From Carnegiea gigantea (taxonomy: Eukaryota > Streptophyta > Magnoliopsida > Caryophyllales > Cactaceae): 64,000 nucleotides of DNA. The notes beneath the pieces were generated by a model, which did not search any database, was not told where the DNA came from, and was given only the letters and a program-made list of their open reading frames with translations. Each line of letters opens with the position of its first letter. The first letter of the stretch is position 1. A program made the position numbers and the translations under genes. Positions 35,575-45,725 of the stretch are shown here, piece after piece. The DNA lies in the NCBI GenBank assembly GCA_029747015.1, contig JAKOGI010000023.1:1232501-1296500 (forward strand). The letters run 5' to 3'.

Positions 35575-35910
35575 AAACTGATCCGAAATTCAAAACCCGA
35601 ACTGAATAACCCGAACTCATACTCAACCTAACATCCGAAACAAGCTTACCTGAAAGTGGACCAAAAATCCGAATTGGCCCAAAACGAACCACACCTGACC
35701 CGAAATTTCGGACATAGTTCGTTACTTATTTTTGCATGACAAGCTTATTGTACCAAAAATCAATGAACCTAAAGTCAACCCGAACAGAAGTCCACCTGAC
35801 CCAAACCAAACCAACCCAAAATATCACTTAATGCGAGATATGATCCGACCCAAACGTAACCTGACCCATACCTAAACCAAATGACCAGTTTCCCAGGTCT
35901 AAATTTATCC
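35575..35910 (-). repeat. Degenerate TCGGGT-type tract 3 (minus orientation)
   Basis: Reads as ACCCGAA/CCTGACCC themes on the plus strand, the reverse complement of the other five tracts. Confidence 0.7.
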
Positions 35911-36239
35911 AATGACATTCGCGTTTAGTGTCAAATGATTCCTGAAATTTTTTAGTAAAGCGGTAACAGCAAATCTAACCCGCATCTCCCACTTATTACC
36001 TCTCTTCTCAAGTTAGCATCCCTCGGCCCCCAACGTCTAATTCTTTCACAGCATTAGGTTAGAGAATGAGGCCCTGTTCTTTTTGTAGGTATATTGCAGG
36101 TGTAAAATGGGTGAAAGTGGAAAGGAGTGTGAAGAAATGAGTAGGAGTGGGTATAAGTGGAAAGAAGTGGGTGTGAGTGGATATGAGTGGTTTGTTGGAT
36201 ATGGAAGTGGGAAGGAAAGAGTGGGTAGGGTATTGATAT

Positions 36240-36815
36240 TACTAATAACAATTATTATGAATGAATATTAATTATTATTATTATTATTACTGTAAATAAT
36301 AATAATGAATATTAATATTTATATTAATAAAAATAATTGATTACTAATATTAATAATAATTAAGCATAATAAAATTAATAATTAATCATATTAAGAATAG
36401 TAATTACTATTATAACTATTATGAATAATAACAACAAATATTAATACTTATTAATTAACAATTAGTTAATTAAATAACCATAATAATAATTATTACAAAA
36501 ATAACTACCATTATTCACTTTAACAATTAATAATAATTAATAATAATAATTAATAAGTTATTATTATAATAAAAATTATCGATTAAAATAAAAACAATAA
36601 TGAATAATTAATGATAATTGTAATTCATATTAATAATAATAATTAATAACAGTAATTATGATAATTCTATTTAATGTCAGCAATAATTACAACAATTATT
36701 AATATTAAAATTAATAAAAATAATTTACAATATTAATATTAATGGTAATAATTATTATGAATATTAATTATGAATATTAATAATAATTATTGTAACTATA
36801 CTTATTGCAATGATT

Positions 36816-36911
<96 letters not shown>

Positions 36912-38160
36912 ATATTTAAATATTCATAATAAGTACAATAATAATTACAATTAATATTAATTATTATCATTACTTTTGATAACAACAACAATAATTAATA
37001 TTAATAGCAATAGTAATATAAATTACTAATCACTAATGTCAATAATAATTATCATTAATAAACGTGATAATTTAAAATATTATGAAGAATAATAAAAATT
37101 CTGATTAACATGAATAATAATAATTAATATTAAGAATCATTAATATTGATAATTATTATTTAAAAAATTATTAATTAATATTAATAAATAATAATAATTA
37201 CTATGAATATTAAAATAATTATTATTAATCTTACTATTAATTAGTAATAATTTTTATCATAATATCAACTACAAATTAATAACAAAAAATAGTTAGTCAT
37301 TAATAATAATGACAACAATTACAATAATAATTACAACTAATAATCATTGTCATTATAATTGTTAACATTAATAATAATAATCATTAATGTTAAAATTAAT
37401 ATTAATTGCAATAAGAATTGTAATATAATTATAATTATTCTAATAATTATCGTTATTAATGAATTTGGTAATAGTCACAATAATAATTATTAATATTAAC
37501 ATTAATAATTATTAATAATTACTTACATTAATCAATAAAAAATAATAAAACATAATAATTAGTAATCTTATTAATAATTAGTAATAATAAAAATAATAAT
37601 TAACAATATTAAGAAGAATAATAAAAATATTCATTAATATTATTAATAATAATAATTAATATTAATAATAATTGATATTAATATTTATTATTTAAGAATA
37701 ATCAATAATTAACATCAATCATTATTATAGCAATAATTATTAATTAATAATAAATTTAATAATTAATAATTAATATTAATAATTAACAATAGTAATTATA
37801 ATAATTATTCCAATTATTAATAATAATCATAATAGATTTTTAATGCTAAATTAAAAGAAATATTAATAGTAATAATTATTATTATCAATATTAATAATCA
37901 CAATTATTATAATTATAATTACCGTAATAATAATAATTTTTATTGTTAATACTAGTAATAATTATTAATAATTGTTATTTAATAATTATGAATAATAAAA
38001 AAATAATCATAATAATAATGATTAATCATAATAATTAATTATAAAAACTAATTAACAATAAAGATAATAACTAATCATAATAATAATTAATATTAATAAT
38101 CAATAATAATAATTCCAACGATAATAGTTGTTAATGTTAATAATAAAAATCATGATAAAA
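36240..38160. repeat. TAA/TTAATA-rich low-complexity core, 1.9 kb
   Basis: Almost only A and T, built of imperfect TAA/ATTA units on both strands, with few G or C bases. Confidence 0.85.
36813..36911 (+). repeat. (GAT)n(TTA)n compound microsatellite
   Basis: A run of GAT units passes directly into a run of TTA units. On the minus strand this produces a meaningless poly-isoleucine frame. Confidence 0.9.
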
Positions 38161-38277
38161 ATAGGTGGAAATTGGTAGGAGTGGAAAGGAATGACATTTA
38201 TTTTAAGGAGTGTGTAGGAGTGGAAAAGAGTAGGAAGGAGTGGGGTAAGTTGATTTATCCACAAAAAGAACAAGGCC

Positions 38278-38458
38278 TAACTTGAGCATCATGGCTCAAT
38301 CTCTGAATAGACACCAAAATTTTGTGTTGTTTTGCAGGAGTTAGCATATTGTAGACCTTTGGATCAATGGATCTTAGTACTCTTCACCCATTTAATGAGT
38401 TCCCTATTGGATCTATCTTAAACATTTAGTTGAAACGAATTTACACTATAGAGATCAC
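38278..38458. other. Spacer, nothing recognised
   Basis: Short AT-rich spacer between element 1 and a 46-base tandem duplication. Confidence 0.4.
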
Positions 38459-38550
38459 ACTATTACTCTGTATATTCATAAATATGGATGGATTAGCAAT
38501 AGATACTATTACTCTGTATATTCATAAATTTGGATGGATTAGCAATAGAT
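38459..38550 (+). repeat. 46-base tandem duplication
   Basis: Two adjacent 46-base units begin ACTATTACTCTGTATATTCA and differ at a single base (aatatgg against aatttgg). Confidence 0.9.
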
Positions 38551-38944
38551 GGAAGGTCCATGCTAGATAAGTAGGAAGTAGTTGGTTAAATGTTTCGGTA
38601 GATAAACCATGTGAATACTGGTTTAATGTGCCTGCTTCCTAAGTCCGCGACTCGCATGGAGATTATTTGTTTACTGACTTCAAATATTTGCAACTTCGGT
38701 GAAAGTTCGTTTCTAATGTTAACGTTATGGCTCCATGAACAAAAAACCATCAAAGTTTGATATAATAATTTCAGAGATCCACTTTTTTCGATAAATATTT
38801 TTGGGACTATTAAGGTTTGAGTAATTATTTTGGGGTAATTTCTGATGGAAAACTTGCTTTCCTTGGGTTGAGAGACGACGTGGCGCATGAAGTGACACAA
38901 ATGCCCTTCATTTTTCTTGTGAATGATGATGTGGCAGCAACAAC

Positions 38945-39205
38945 AACATCACTAATAATAATAATAACAATAATAATAAGCTTATAAATAATAACAATAA
39001 TAACAATAATAACAATAATAACAATAACAAAATTGTATATATGCGTGCGTAGAATTTTATATATTTATATTTTGTAACTCAATAATAATAACTAATAATA
39101 ATAACAATAACAACAAAATTATATATGTGTGTGTGTACAATTTTATATATTTACATTTTTTATCTCATTAATAATAATAATAATAAAAAATAAATAATAA
39201 TAACG
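38945..39205 (+). repeat. TAA/ACA-rich microsatellite zone
   Basis: Repeated AATAATAACA units, two copies of an 'aaattatatatgtg(t/c)g' passage, and short GT and CA runs. Confidence 0.8.
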
Positions 39206-39309
39206 ACTATATATATATAGACACACACACATACACGCTCATTATTATTTATGTATTTATTTCTTATTATTATCATCACATTATTATTTATTTATTTATT
39301 TATTATAAT

Positions 39310-39356
39310 TATCATCATCATCATCATCATTATCATCTTCTTCTTCTTCTTCTTCA
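39310..39356 (+). repeat. (ATC)n(TTC)n compound microsatellite
   Basis: ATC units followed by TTC units at the start of a GC-richer stretch. Confidence 0.8.
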
Positions 39357-39605
39357 TCCATCTTCGGCATCATCTTCATCCACTGAATCCACCTAACCCT
39401 CCCGGCATAGCACACAACCACCACCACCACCGGCACCCACACCATTGAACTCAACGACCCCCACCACTACCCTCCTCAGCTCTCTTCCGCTGCGCTTGGC
39501 CACCTCCTCCCTTCTCCTCTACCTCCAAACTCCACACCTAACTCCAACCAAGTGAACCAAACCTAGGCCCAATTGGAACCCTCCTTCCCCACCCAGATGC
39601 AAGTG

Positions 39606-40029
39606 TTTAAGAATAATCTCAACCAAAAGCTTAACCTGATGGTTGAAGGCCTAGGAGTAGATTTAGACTCTAACACGCCCTCATGTGAATGTTCTTTGGA
39701 TTTGAAGCGTAGTTGTTGTAAAAGGCTCCCACTACCATATGCAATAAAACAATATGGGGCTGCTGAGATTTAATTTGAACTCGAGACTTTTCAGCCAAAA
39801 AGGCTTTGATACCATATTAGACTTTTTATATAAATTGGGTCATAAACAAAGAGTCATACATATAAGCTCCAATGAAGTTCCAATCCCAAACAAATTGGCA
39901 ATGGGCAAAGTAACTTACAAGGTTATATATATGCTCAAACCCTTTAATTTTATTAATATGGAACAATATTTACTTTTATATTCTTTATTTTTATCAATAT
40001 GGAACAACACCTACTTTTATACTCCAACA
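39606..40029 (-). mobile_element. Small copia/TRIM-like LTR remnant
   Basis: The plus strand has GGCTTTGATACCA at 39802-39814, the reverse complement of a Met-type primer site TGGTATCAAAGCC. To its right, 39815-40029 reads on the minus strand as a short LTR beginning TGTTGGAGTATAAAAG. To its left, about 120 bases away, the minus strand reads TGTTAGAGTCTAAAT, a plausible start of a diverged 3' LTR ending near 39606. Such short LTRs with almost no interior fit TRIM-type or deleted copia elements. Edges are uncertain. Confidence 0.5.
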
Positions 40030-40640
40030 GTAGGTCCAGACTCGTACAATCTTGGTCGCGGCTAGCTTTGGTGGTGGGAAGTGGGGGTGTTAGGCAGCCT
40101 GCTCAGACCCAGGGTATCCTGTTGTAGGACTTCCTCAGCAATAGGGGAGTGCCTCGTAGAAAGGGATGATTTGGGATGGTTTAGATGGAATTTGGAGACA
40201 AAACTGGTCGATTGTTTGCCAGAAAAATCTAGGGAAGGAGAGGATTTTTAGGGGATAGGAAGAAGAGAGATAAGTTGGGAGCTTTGGAAACATAATTGGG
40301 TTTAGTGTAGCAAAGACTTGTGGGAGGTGAGTCGATGATTAGGGAGGGCAGGTGCTGTGAGTGTGAGCAGAAGGGTAACTTAGATGATGGCTTGGTGGGA
40401 TTCTGTAGCGACGGTTGTGATTGAGCAGTGAGATAGGCGGGTGGTTGAGGTGGTGCTAGTCGTTGCTATATATGGCATTAAGAGGCGGAGCAGAAGGGGG
40501 AAGGACAGAGGGGTGACGGTCAGCAAGGTTGGGAACGCCGATGGCTGCTAGCGTGTGTGCCGTCGTGGTGGGTGTACCTAGTGTTGGGAGGAGGTGGATG
40601 GATTTGGCAGTGGTGGTGCTGGATAGATGATCAAGATGAT

Positions 40641-40641
40641 C

Positions 40642-40682
<41 letters not shown>

Positions 40683-40683
40683 T
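40641..40683 (+). repeat. (TAA)n microsatellite
   Basis: Uninterrupted AAT/TAA units at the inner edge of the right arm of the inverted-repeat element. Confidence 0.9.
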
Positions 40684-40892
40684 TATTGTCATTATTATTT
40701 TGCAATCACATCATTGACATTTGTGTCATTTTATGTATCATGTTATTTTTCAGCTTGAAAATGAAAATTTTGAAAATGAAAATTTTGTGTCGAAAATGAT
40801 CCTATAAAATAATTACTCAAACTTGAATAGTCACACAAATATTTATCCAAAAACATAGGACTCTAAAATTATCATATTAAATTTCAACCGAC

Positions 40893-41160
40893 TGTTTTGT
40901 AAATTTTTCTAGTTTAGCTAACTATGCATAACATACTGGCAATTTAATTCATTTAATAAGCTTAGATAACCCGAAGCTTCTGCAATTTGCAATACAGCAG
41001 AAACAACTGGTGACGGGCCCCTCAGCTATGCGACTACATGTCTAAATGTTCATCGGGGCCCCCGAGGGGTGGGGTTGGCTTTCCAGCTAATTTTTTTAAT
41101 TTCATATTTCTCTCAAGCCAGATAAATTTCAGGCAGTATGTTAGGTAGAAATTATTGGGC
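40893..41160. other. Spacer, nothing recognised
   Basis: AT-rich apart from a short GC-rich patch at 41015-41075. No gene is seen. Confidence 0.4.
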
Positions 41161-41214
41161 ACTAAAATTAGGTTCTTCCATAAAATTCGATTTTGACTAT
41201 ATACGCCGGTAGCA

Positions 41215-41365
41215 TTTGGGAGCACTTAAAATGGAAGTGGTTGTGAACGATTTGATTAGTAATTAGCAGTTTCAAGTTGCTGTAAACAGTAGAGAGCTGT
41301 TGGGAGCAATTGAGAATAGTCATGAGCAGTTGGAGACCAATTGGGAGCATTAGGAGCATTTTATA
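41215..41365 (+). repeat. GAGCAGTTG-type short repeat array 1
   Basis: Imperfect 8-12 base units (GGGAGCA, GAGCAGTTGG, GAGAATAGT) recur for about 150 bases. A better preserved array lies at 43955-44100. Confidence 0.6.
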
Positions 41366-41559
41366 GTTATCGACGTTGATCTTTTTGTGCAATCACTTTA
41401 TTTATTTTTTGACACTACTATGTAGTAGATCTAGATATATGCAACGGGAAGGGTTCAACCACTTTTAAACACGCATTTATGTAGAATTTGTGAGCATTTA
41501 GGATTTTTTAGGAGCATCGAACCTACGATTTTAGGAGAGTGATGTCTAGACCTAGCAAA

Positions 41560-41860
41560 TGAGTCATTCGAATCGGGTACAGGTCGGGTTTTGGTTCGGT
41601 TCGGGTCGGGTTCCGGTTGAGTTTGAGTTTGGATCACTTTCAAGCCAACCATGTTTGGGTCGAGTGCGGGTTCGGTTCGGGTGAAGTTTGGGTCGGGTCT
41701 GTTTCGGGTTGTCTACGGTAGCCCAGTTCGGATCAGGTGTGGGTCGAGCCTAATTTGGGTGGGGTGGAATTCGGTTCAATGTTCGGGGGAATATCGGGTC
41801 GGTTATAAATCGGGTCAGGTACAAATTAAATCGGATTAATTTCGGGTCAGTGTATATTTT
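41560..41860 (+). repeat. Degenerate TCGGGT-type tract 4
   Basis: The best preserved of the tracts: GGTCGGGTTTTGGTTCGGTTC then GGGTCGGGTTCC and similar units run on almost without break. Confidence 0.75.
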
Positions 41861-42013
41861 CAATGTATTCATTATTACTCTTTAATTATATTTGAAAGGT
41901 AAAACTCATTTAAGTAGACAAGCACATTTATTTTATACTTTTCTTTTAATTCATACATTAACCATTATAAGTCTATGTTTTATATTTAAAACACTTCTTT
42001 TTACTTGTATAGT

Positions 42014-42048
42014 ATACACACACACACACAGATATATATATATATATA
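42014..42048 (+). repeat. (CA)n(TA)n microsatellite at duplication border
   Basis: A CA run then a TA run immediately before the point where similarity to 56450 onward begins. Confidence 0.85.
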
Positions 42049-43214
42049 TGTTCAAGTAAAATCCAAAGGAACTTTTGTAATGGAAATTTTTAGGGCTTAG
42101 TTATAAATTTACTATAAAAGTTAGAAAGATACAAATACAACCCATGCATGGCATTTATCATATGCGCCATACAATTAACCAAAGAATTATGGGCTGTTAA
42201 GCCAAGTTTTAAGTATCTCAACTGAGGTCATGCTATGACAAAATCAGTGAACCAACGTAATATCAACCATGAGTCAATTGTCTCATTTGTAAGACTCAAT
42301 GTCAAAATTACCTTGAAAAATGACCAAAAAAAGAAAGGAATAATAAATTTTTTATTTTGACTCGGGTGTTGGTTCATAACTTCACTTTTTTCATATTTGC
42401 AGTTGGTAAATAAAAATAAGTTGGTTCAAGTCAACATTTTCAATAATTGATTCAATTTTTTTTGATAGCTCGTTAAATGATCATACATCAAGATCCATAG
42501 ATTTGTCTTTGTGAGATTAGCAACTTTATCTACATGTGTCCAATGACTCAAAACTCAAAAGCAACTATAATATATGAGCATGTGTCAATTAGTATTATGT
42601 CATTACATTTATGTGATTGTGAATATTTGTTGTTGAAACTAGAGACTTGGAATTTAATTGCCTGAAATTCAAATGAGTCACATTATGACGAGTTCATATG
42701 CAAAAATTTATTCTTGAATATGATTATGTAGAGTTTGACATGTTATGAAGATGAATTAGGATTGTAAATCAGTTGTACAGTAGTTTTTATGGTAGTCACA
42801 GAACGATATTATAAACACTAGCATGCATTAAGTCATTAAGTGAATTAAATAGTAAAATAGGATTGCTAGATCCTAATAAGTTTAATAATTTGTTAATTAT
42901 ACTTATCTTTTCTTAATTCTTATTTTGACAAAATATTTTTTTCTCTTATATTTTTACTACATGTCTATCAAATTAAAAATTTAAAAATATTAACTATTTT
43001 ATTTTTTCCTCTTAAATTTTCCATTGATTTCATTTATGAAATTTCCCTCCTAAGTTATTCTGCTTTTCTCTCCTAAGCTCAACTAATTGAATTTGAAAAA
43101 TTTCGAATCTCTCCCCCCTAAGAGTCTAAAACCCAAAAAAAAGTCACTACTAATAGTAATTTTAGAATTTTAACAAAAAAGACCTAAAAACTGAAAATCT
43201 CCCTTACACTCAGT

Positions 43215-43575
43215 CACTCACTTGATCTGGGTTATATTCGGGTCGCGTATACTCAGGTTCAGGTTTTGTTTGGGTACAATTGAGTCGGGTAAGAATTAGA
43301 TCGGTTTTAAATCGGGTACGGCTCGGTTCGGGTTCGAATTGTTCACATTCGGTTCACTTTTGGGATCAGGTCACTATGGATGGGTTTGAATTGGGTCGGA
43401 TCGTTATGGGTCTAGGTCATTTCAGTTCATGCTAGATTTCGGGTTGCGTTCGGTTATGGGTCGGATTAATTCGGGTGTTCGGTTCCAAATCAGTTCATTC
43501 CATTTCGGATGCCGATTCGCGTATGGGTCCGAGTTGTTTGGGTTTCGGGGGTCTTGGGTTAGTTTTGCCAGGTCT
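43215..43575 (+). repeat. Degenerate TCGGGT-type tract 5
   Basis: GGGTTATATTCGGGTCGCG begins a run of GGTTCGGGTTCG-like units. It is part of unit A and pairs with 57605-57975. Confidence 0.75.
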
Positions 43576-43954
43576 AGTTATGTCATAATTTCCTACCCAA
43601 AAAAATTAAGGGTAGTTGTTTATGGGTTGCCTCCAATTTGAGCTCGATAGAAATCTAGGGTTTTTATTGTGAATTACAAGTTTGCCCATATTATTATTTT
43701 GTTTTTCTTGCTAGACAACACATGTTTTTTTAGTCAAGGCTAAAATCGTCCTCCTAACATTGTACTCAAATATTTTGGTCGATTATTCATCTGCTTCAGT
43801 TAATTCTTAGGCCGATAATCAAATAACATTTCTCGAAATATTGAAGAGCATAAACATCAATCTATCATGTTTCAATGACTGTTCACACTCAGATATGAAA
43901 AATTCATTTATGGCGTTAAAATAACCCACCAACATATGAGTAGCATTTGCAAGA

Positions 43955-44100
43955 TACTAGAAGTAGTTGTGAGCAGTTGGGAGCAGTTGAAAGCAGTTGA
44001 AAACAGTTGAGAGTAGTTGAGGTTAGCAGTTAGCATTTGGAAGAGGTTGAAAATAGTTGAAGTTGTCCAAATGTTGAAACGAAGCCTATAAAACAAATAG
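43955..44100 (+). repeat. GAGCAGTTG-type array, unit A
   Basis: Eight or more imperfect GAGCAGTTG(A/G)(A/G)A units, then a 'gttgtccaaatgttgaaacg' end. It could be the subterminal part of an unrecognised DNA element. Confidence 0.65.
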
Positions 44101-44309
44101 GAATGGACTTGCCTTTTTTGGAGGCTCAGATGGAATACAAAGAATACGTTCAATAAGCTAAGAAATAAATTAGAAACCAAGATCTTATGTTCTCAAAATC
44201 TCATTATTAACCCCAAATCAAGGTTGATTTTAAGGTTTCCACTATAAGCAATATAACTTATAAACCAACCACTCCCCTCCCAAAAAAAAAAGTCCACGAG
44301 TGACACTTA

Positions 44310-44729
44310 GGGTGTGTTTGGTAGGGTGAAAATCATTTTCCTAGAAAATAATTTTCTTATTTTACAGTGTTTGGTAAAACAAGGAGGAAAATTCATTTTT
44401 AGGAGAAAATGATTTTTTCCCTAGAATGAAGGAAAATATTTTCACTTTGAATAGAGCGTAAGTTGATTTTATATTTCTTAGGCTCTCACATGGTCTCACA
44501 CTCTTTCTATTCTATATCTATTTCCTCGACATATGGTTCGAAAATTAAGGAAAATTATTTTTATCTTTTTTGTTTATTATTTGCTTATCAAACTCATTAT
44601 CCAGAAAGTTCATTTTTCCTTTAACCAAACAATTGAAAATATGAGCTGAAAATCATTTTACATGAAAAACCATTTTACATGGAAAATCATTTTTTAGGAA
44701 AATGGTTTTCAACACTGCCAAGCACACCA
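44310..44729. mobile_element. Harbinger-type MITE, unit A, TSD TTA
   Basis: 420 bases. The left end GGGTGTGTTTGG and the right end CCAAGCACACCA form imperfect inverted repeats that continue inward (GAAAATCATTTTCC against GGAAAATGGTTTTC). Both sides are flanked by TTA (44307-44309, 44730-44732). Long palindrome-like blocks of AAAATCATTTT occur throughout. There is no coding capacity. Confidence 0.8.
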
Positions 44730-45062
44730 TTAAAGTGAAATCATCAGCATAATTTCTATGGTTTTGCCAAGAATATTATATGAGCATAGTTCATTCATGC
44801 CATAAGCAATGAAATCTTAGAGTTGTAAACTCCTCACTGATAAGAAGCCCGCAAATTTCTTTCCACATTGCATTGTTACTTTTTCTTGGCATGGGCCAGA
44901 ATTTCTTCTCTCATGTTTTTTTTTTTTTTTTGGGTGTTAACAATTAGACAATATCCTTCCCCATGTGTTGTGACTAGGGCTTAAACTTTGGAAGACGCCC
45001 CTCCAGCCCAAAAAGAGAATCATTTCCCAAGGAGAAGCACCAACTGGATAAAATATAACTTC

Positions 45063-45248
45063 TTTTTTTTTAATCGGTAAGCTCGCCACTTGATGAGCTC
45101 ATCTCTTATGAGAATACTTTAATAGGGAAGGTATAAAAGATGCCACAGGTGCAGTGAAAAAATATTAATCCCACATCTATGGTGAGATTTGGACCCTCGC
45201 CTCCATGTGAAGTGCAAGAAAAATACCACTGGACCACTTTCATGTACC
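45063..45248 (-). mobile_element. tRNA-derived SINE, unit A
   Basis: On the minus strand it starts 'ggtacatgaaagtggtccag' with an A-box-like TGGTCCAGTGGTA and a B-box-like AGGGTCCAAATCTC about 30 bases on, the spacing of a tRNA promoter. It then runs through a unique body to an A-tail (plus-strand T-run at 45063-45070). These are the parts of a plant tRNA-headed SINE, transcribed by RNA polymerase III and moved by LINE enzymes. No target duplication could be confirmed. Confidence 0.6.
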
Positions 45249-45649
45249 AATCATGCAAACATTACGACTAATATAAGAAGTTCTCAAGAGATTTTCTGAT
45301 ACGATGCATATAAAAGTTGGACAAAATCCAACATTTTTGTTTATCTTATAATAAAGTTTAAGTGACATTGTTTCACCAAAACCCTCATCCCAATTAATTA
45401 AATATGAATAGGTTAAACACGGACATGGTCTCCAGAAAGAATCAGTGGTTCACAATGCTTGATGGCTTTTAATTTTGACAATGTGCTCAAATATGTATTT
45501 TGTCGTCCCTTTTTGGTGCGGGGGGCCGCTGGGGTGCCATGGGTAGATAGACTTGATTAGCATATACCCTTTTCTTTTAATTATTTATCCTACATTTAAG
45601 CAGTAGTGCATATCCTGGTGCTTCCATCCTCATCTCAGACAGTATTATC

Positions 45650-45652
<3 letters not shown>

Positions 45653-45725
<73 letters not shown>
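45653..45725 (+). repeat. (GT)n(AT)n microsatellite
   Basis: GT run with one AT interruption, then an AT run. The matching site in unit B (60033-60062) is a much shorter TA/CA run. Confidence 0.9.

Larger units (their letters stand above)
36070..38277. mobile_element. GGCCC-ended element 1 with TAA-rich core, 2.2 kb
   Basis: The left end is GGCCCTGTTCTTTTTGT and the right end, reverse-complemented, is GGCCTTGTTCTTTTTGT: 16 of 17 bases match. Flanking trinucleotides are TGA (36067-36069) and TAA (38278-38280), close to the TAA duplication typical of PIF/Harbinger elements. Next to each end is an array of AGGAGTGG/GTGGGTGTGAGTGG-like units in the same orientation at both ends. The core (36240-38160) is degenerate TAATAATTATTA. 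No transposase is encoded, so it would be non-autonomous. Confidence 0.65.
38750..40892. mobile_element. Inverted-repeat element with long arms, MULE-like or foldback
   Basis: The left arm (about 38750-38955) and the reverse complement of the right arm (about 40690-40892) share 'gataaatatttttgggacta/gataaatatttgtgtgacta', then 'gtttgagtaattatttt' and 'aatgacacaaatg'-like passages. The inner side of each arm carries TAA microsatellite. The centre holds GC-richer sequence (39.35-39.57 and 40.06-40.62 kb) and a copia-like remnant. Arms of about 200 bases suit a non-autonomous Mutator-like or foldback element. No target duplication was confirmed. Confidence 0.55.

Noticed and set aside
36764..36991. 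Open frame encoding mostly isoleucine
   Set aside because: It is only the translation of the (GAT)n(TTA)n microsatellite.
40456..40799. Poly-Tyr and poly-Asn open frames
   Set aside because: They are translations of the TAA microsatellite in the inverted-repeat element.
43908..44180. 90-codon minus-strand frame conserved between units
   Set aside because: It overlaps the GAGCAGTTG array (FNCSQLL repeats) and has no domain; duplication alone explains its conservation.
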